61,289 nucleotides of DNA from an uncultured Eubacterium sp. (GTDB lineage Bacteria; Bacillota; Clostridia; Lachnospirales; Lachnospiraceae): positions 1 to 61,289 of the forward strand of contig CAJTZX010000019.1 of NCBI GenBank assembly GCA_910584345.1, read 5' to 3'. Below the pieces are notes generated by a model. It did not search any database. It was not told where the DNA came from and worked only from the letters and a program-made list of their open reading frames with translations. Positions 58,689 through 61,289 of this stretch are shown piece after piece (the first letter of the stretch is position 1; the number at the start of each line of letters is the position of its first letter). Both the position numbers and the translations under genes were made by a program.

Positions 58689-59096
58689 ATGGCAAGGTTA
58701 GGAGCCGGGACAAGGAAACGCGCAGACGGGACACTTGAAAAGCGTTTTACCATAGATGGCAAGCGGTACAGCGTATATGGGAAAACTGCAAAGGAAATAT
58801 CACAGAAAGAACAGGAAATCAGGAAACAGATTGAAGCCGGTATGTATACAGACAACAGTTTTCCTTGGATTTATGATATGGGAAAAGAACTAATCGACAT
58901 ACTAAAAAGTGCAAATAGTCCTGACGAAAAATCAATAGCTATTAGAGAATTTAGAGAAATGGTTGATTTCACTTTTAGCCGCCATCCTATGATGAGAGAT
59001 ATATTTGGTCGTACGAAAGATAGTATGATGTTTATGAAAGAACTTCCATATTCTTTAATGAGGTATTTGGATGAAATATCAGAGCAATGCAATTGA
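58689..59096 (+). pseudogene. Integrase N-terminal arm joined to unrelated tail
   Basis: The first 57 residues (MARLGAGTRKRADGTLEKRF, then TIDGKRYSVYGKTAKEI, KEQEIRKQIEAGMYTDN) are the arm-binding start of a Tn1549/phage-type tyrosine integrase. At about 58860 the sequence changes to FPWIYDMGKELIDILKSANS onward to YLDEISEQCN, an AT-rich tail I do not recognise. No catalytic domain. The frame stays open over 135 codons, so a chimeric protein might be made. Confidence 0.7.
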
Positions 59097-59107
59097 TTGC
59101 ATTGTAA

Positions 59108-59144
59108 AAAACAATCTGTACCATTAAATACAGATTGTTTTTTT
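59108..59144. terminator. Terminator between integrase chimera and tnpV
   Basis: ACAATCTGTA (59111-59120) pairs with TACAGATTGT (59129-59138), extended by AA/TT, and followed by TTTTTT. It may serve both strands. Confidence 0.8.
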
Positions 59145-59162
59145 CATACATTGCCTTAGATT

Positions 59163-59525
59163 TTAAATGTTAATTAGTTCATATAAAACAATGTCTTCCG
59201 CTTGTTGTCTAATGCAATTCATTTGTCTTGTCCACTCAATGGGATTATCTTCTTTTAATTCTTCGGTGATTTCTTGCTCTTGCTTCATTTGTTCCACAAT
59301 CCGAGAAAATCTTTTGTAGGCTTGATTATCAATCTTAGACAGATATTCATTAAGAACGCCGCTTGTAAGCAAATTAATATAAGTCAGCTTGCGATATTCT
59401 TGTAAGTATTTCAAATGATGTTGTCCATAAATACCAATATTGTTTTCTTCACTCTTAGGAAGTGTAAGATTTGGAATTAAATAATTACTTTCATTATGGT
59501 ATGTACCACCGAATTGTTCAAACAA
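59163..59525 (-). CDS. TnpV-family transposon-encoded protein
   Basis: A 120-residue protein of the TnpV family carried by Tn4451-like mobilisable transposons; role undefined. Diagnostic stretch: GIYGQHHLKYLQEYRKLTYI, NLLTSGVLNEYL and FSRIVEQMKQEQEITEELK. It starts at TTG 59525; the only GGAGG lies about 15 nt further upstream, so the original start may have been lost. More AT-rich than the usual family members. Confidence 0.8.
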   Translation of the reverse strand: MFEQFGGTYHNESNYLIPNLTLPKSEENNIGIYGQHHLKYLQEYRKLTYINLLTSGVLNEYLSKIDNQAYKRFSRIVEQMKQEQEITEELKEDNPIEWTRQMNCIRQQAEDIVLYELINI

Positions 59526-59609
59526 TGATTTTATTGTAGCTTTCCTCCGTAATATATTTATTTTCCTACAAATTCATCATAGCCAACCGTCTTTACAAAT
59601 TTCCTAAAA

Positions 59610-59652
59610 TGCCGAAAGGGACACTTCCTTATGTGAAGTGTCCCTTCCGGCA
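59610..59652. terminator. Strong hairpin upstream of LytTR regulator
   Basis: An 18-bp stem with one mismatch (TGCCGAAAGGGACACTTC, 59610-59627, against 59635-59652), 7-nt loop, then CCTTTTTCTT on the plus strand. A probable terminator of a unit now lost or of the element edge. Confidence 0.7.
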
Positions 59653-59792
59653 GTCCTTTTTCTTATGTCTTGGGATTCACCGTTTGTATATCAAATATAT
59701 TTTTCACAACAAAACAAGGTCTGTTTACAACATGCCATATCAGGCAAAAAGAATTTTTACGATATATATAAGGAATGTTGTTTTGCCATCCG

Positions 59793-59884
59793 GCATGGAT
59801 TGCAAAAAATCTACATAAAAGGAGATTGTACCTATGGAGGACTTTATTGGCAGGGCAGACGTCGGAGCATGGATTGCAAAAAAT
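59793..59884 (+). repeat. 18-bp direct repeat around the regulator start
   Basis: GCATGGATTGCAAAAAAT occurs at 59793-59810 (before the regulator's ribosome site) and at 59867-59884 (inside its coding sequence, codons 12-17), 74 bp apart. Confidence 0.8.
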
Positions 59885-60607
59885 ACCGTCTGCGTGGCCA
59901 TCTGTGACGATGAGGCATTTATGCTTGATCTGCTGGAGGAAAAAGTAAAGAAAATGCTCCCCTCTGCGGTAACGGAACGGTTTTCTTCCGGCAAGGGGTT
60001 GTTGGAAGCCAGTACGAAAACAGACATTTTATTTCTGGACATACAGATGCCAGGGATAGACGGCATGGAAACCGCAAGGCTGTTTCACAGCCAGCACAGG
60101 GACACGCTCATCATATTTGTTACGGCAGCGCCGGAGTATGTCTTTCAGGCGTTTGATGTAGGCGCGTTCCATTATTTAGTAAAACCTTTGTCAGATGATA
60201 AATTCTCTGAAGTTTTTGTAAACGCAGTACAGGAGATTAAGCGCAGAAAGACGGAAAGTAGAACGCCTGATGGAGAATACATGATGATACAAGCAAGGGG
60301 AGTCCATACAAAAATACTGTTCCGGGACATTGTTTATGCGGAAGTGTTCAACCGCAAAGTCATCATCCATACCATAAACGGCGATACGGAATATTACGGG
60401 AAACTGTCTGATCTGGAGAAAAAGGCGGGTGAGGACTTTTTCAGGACGCACAGGTCATTCCTGATCCATTTCAAGTATGTGCTGAGGTATGATGCCATGT
60501 CTGTCATTATGGAAAACGGGACAGTGCTGGTTGCAAAGCAGAATTATCCGAAATTTGTGAAACAGTATCTGAAATATAACCAGAGGAAAGGAAGGGAGAT
60601 TCGGTGA
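59834..60607 (+). CDS. AgrA-like LytTR response regulator
   Basis: A 257-residue regulator: receiver domain (VAICDDE, phospho-acceptor D69 in LFLDIQMPGIDG, K in YLVKPLSDD) and LytTR DNA-binding domain from about residue 150 (IQARGVHTKILFRDIVYAEV, FFRTHRSFLIH). About 17 extra N-terminal residues precede the receiver, and part of this extension is encoded by the second copy of the 18-bp repeat. AAAGGAG lies 10 nt upstream of ATG. It overlaps the kinase gene by 4 bp (GTGA). Confidence 0.9.
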   Translation: MEDFIGRADVGAWIAKNTVCVAICDDEAFMLDLLEEKVKKMLPSAVTERFSSGKGLLEASTKTDILFLDIQMPGIDGMETARLFHSQHRDTLIIFVTAAPEYVFQAFDVGAFHYLVKPLSDDKFSEVFVNAVQEIKRRKTESRTPDGEYMMIQARGVHTKILFRDIVYAEVFNRKVIIHTINGDTEYYGKLSDLEKKAGEDFFRTHRSFLIHFKYVLRYDAMSVIMENGTVLVAKQNYPKFVKQYLKYNQRKGREIR

Positions 60608-61289
60608 GTCTGGTGGAATTATGTTGGAATGTCACGTCTTATGTATCTATTATTATGCAGCTTATCGCTGCGGGCATATGCCTTGGAATATTTGTATTGC
60701 CCTATATGCCGGGAAGAAGCAAAGCGGTCAAGGCAGGCGCAGTGTATGGCGTGGTTATGACGGTTTTATACATCATGCCGCCCCGGATAGACAATATCTT
60801 TGCATATTTTATAGGCACGTTAGCGGCGTTTGCCGTGATGTGCGCAGAGGACAGGCGTAATATCAACCAAAAGATATTTTTGTCCGTTACGTTCTTTTCG
60901 CTGCGCTGGCTGTCCGCTTCTATGGCGGGGATCATGGATCGTTTTTTTGATATTGTCCTTTTCAATCCGAGGCTGGCAGCGAGGGCATGGCTGCATTATG
61001 GGCTGTATGTGGCAGTAAGAATCCTGTGTATCCTGTTCAGTTTCCTGCTCCTGTTATTGTCTGTCAAGGCAGTCAACAGGGCATATGAAAGCAGGGACAG
61101 ATATATGGAAAGAAGGGAGCTTGTGATGCTGTCAGTGCCGTCCCTGTCAGGGATAGCCGGTTATGCAGTATTCCATTTTTACCAGATTAAATCCGAAACA
61201 ACGGGATTTTATGACGCGCTTTGTTTTTTATACTATCTGATATCCGTCATGGCAGTCCTTGCGATAACCATTATTTTCCAGAACTGGAA
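60604..61289 (+). CDS. AgrC-like sensor kinase, truncated by window end
   Basis: The frame opens at GTG 60604 (GGGAG 6 nt upstream) and stays open to the last base. The 228 visible residues are a multi-spanning membrane sensor (segments such as IIMQLIAAGICLGIFVLPY, GAVYGVVMTVLYIM, ILCILFSFLLLLLSV, LYYLISVMAVLAITIIF), as in AgrC-type GHKL kinases. The kinase domain lies outside the window. It is coupled to the LytTR regulator; no peptide precursor or AgrB is visible on this side. Confidence 0.8.
   Translation, partial: MSLVELCWNVTSYVSIIMQLIAAGICLGIFVLPYMPGRSKAVKAGAVYGVVMTVLYIMPPRIDNIFAYFIGTLAAFAVMCAEDRRNINQKIFLSVTFFSLRWLSASMAGIMDRFFDIVLFNPRLAARAWLHYGLYVAVRILCILFSFLLLLLSVKAVNRAYESRDRYMERRELVMLSVPSLSGIAGYAVFHFYQIKSETTGFYDALCFLYYLISVMAVLAITIIFQNW

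Noticed and set aside
1..61289. CRISPR arrays, rRNA or tRNA genes
   Set aside because: No regularly spaced direct repeats with unique spacers, no rRNA-like sequence and no tRNA cloverleaf ending in a T-loop GTTCRA pattern were recognised by eye; a tRNA scan would settle the last point.

Overview
The window looks like a chromosomal segment from a spore-forming, anaerobic member of the Clostridia, most likely Lachnospiraceae. The indicators are dipicolinate synthase genes (dpsA/dpsB), a YlmC/YmxH-type sporulation protein, a classic Firmicutes priA-def-fmt-rsmB-rlmN-prpC-prkC-rsgA-thiN cluster, A-type flavoprotein and rubredoxin redox proteins, strong AGGAGG ribosome binding sites, several GTG/TTG starts, and remnants of Tn4451/Tn1549-like mobile elements (TnpV, a TnpW-like fragment, serine recombinase) with tiny holin-like toxins. 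No rRNA, tRNA or CRISPR array was seen.

Layout. 1-4.1 kb: minus-strand genes, including an operon of a butyryl-CoA-dehydrogenase-like/EtfA-domain/rubredoxin fusion followed by an FprA-type flavodiiron protein. 4.2-17.1 kb: plus-strand housekeeping run (murE, priA, def, fmt, yugP-like peptidase, rsmB, rlmN, PP2C phosphatase, PASTA kinase, rsgA, thiN) closed by a terminator. 17.3-20.7 kb: an AT-rich two-gene insertion, an AAA+ ATPase and a subtilisin-like protease with its own consensus promoter; this is the best candidate for an uncharacterised conflict or proteolysis system. 20.8-33.8 kb: a small transcription unit, then ychF, ylmC/ymxH, nrdR, yqeG, rpiB, efp, a thioesterase, an S1-domain protein (minus), an exonuclease/zinc-ribbon fusion, an STM4015/STM4014-type pair, thiD, pyk, a small coiled-coil protein and dpsAB. 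33.9-36.2 kb: asnB and a DtxR/MntR-like regulator on the minus strand.

36.2-40.6 kb is a graveyard of mobile elements: an internally deleted serine recombinase, a frameshifted TnpW-like gene, a 158-bp hairpin element, a TnpB fragment, a tyrosine integrase N-terminus, a holin-like toxin with a decayed start, an antitoxin-like small protein and a VapE-like remnant. 40.7-44.3 kb is a phospholipid operon (PAP2 phosphatase, flippase-like membrane protein, PssA, Psd) giving phosphatidylethanolamine. It runs into rarA and then an OmpR-type response regulator and histidine kinase. 47.5-51.6 kb holds a MacB/Bce-type ABC transporter and a divergent-module secreted protein; both promoters carry the same 11-bp tandem operator at the same distance from the -10 box, so they probably form one regulon of the two-component system.

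52.1-61.3 kb is accessory again: a Y-family polymerase with its YolD-like partner, a 143-bp structured MITE with an 8-bp target duplication, a spore-photoproduct-lyase-like radical SAM protein, decayed conjugative-element genes, a second holin-like toxin, an XRE-type regulator facing a HIRAN-domain gene across an operator-rich promoter, an integrase N-terminal chimera, TnpV, and an AgrA/AgrC-like two-component pair whose kinase is cut by the window end. All product names come from motif and family recognition by eye; no database search was run.
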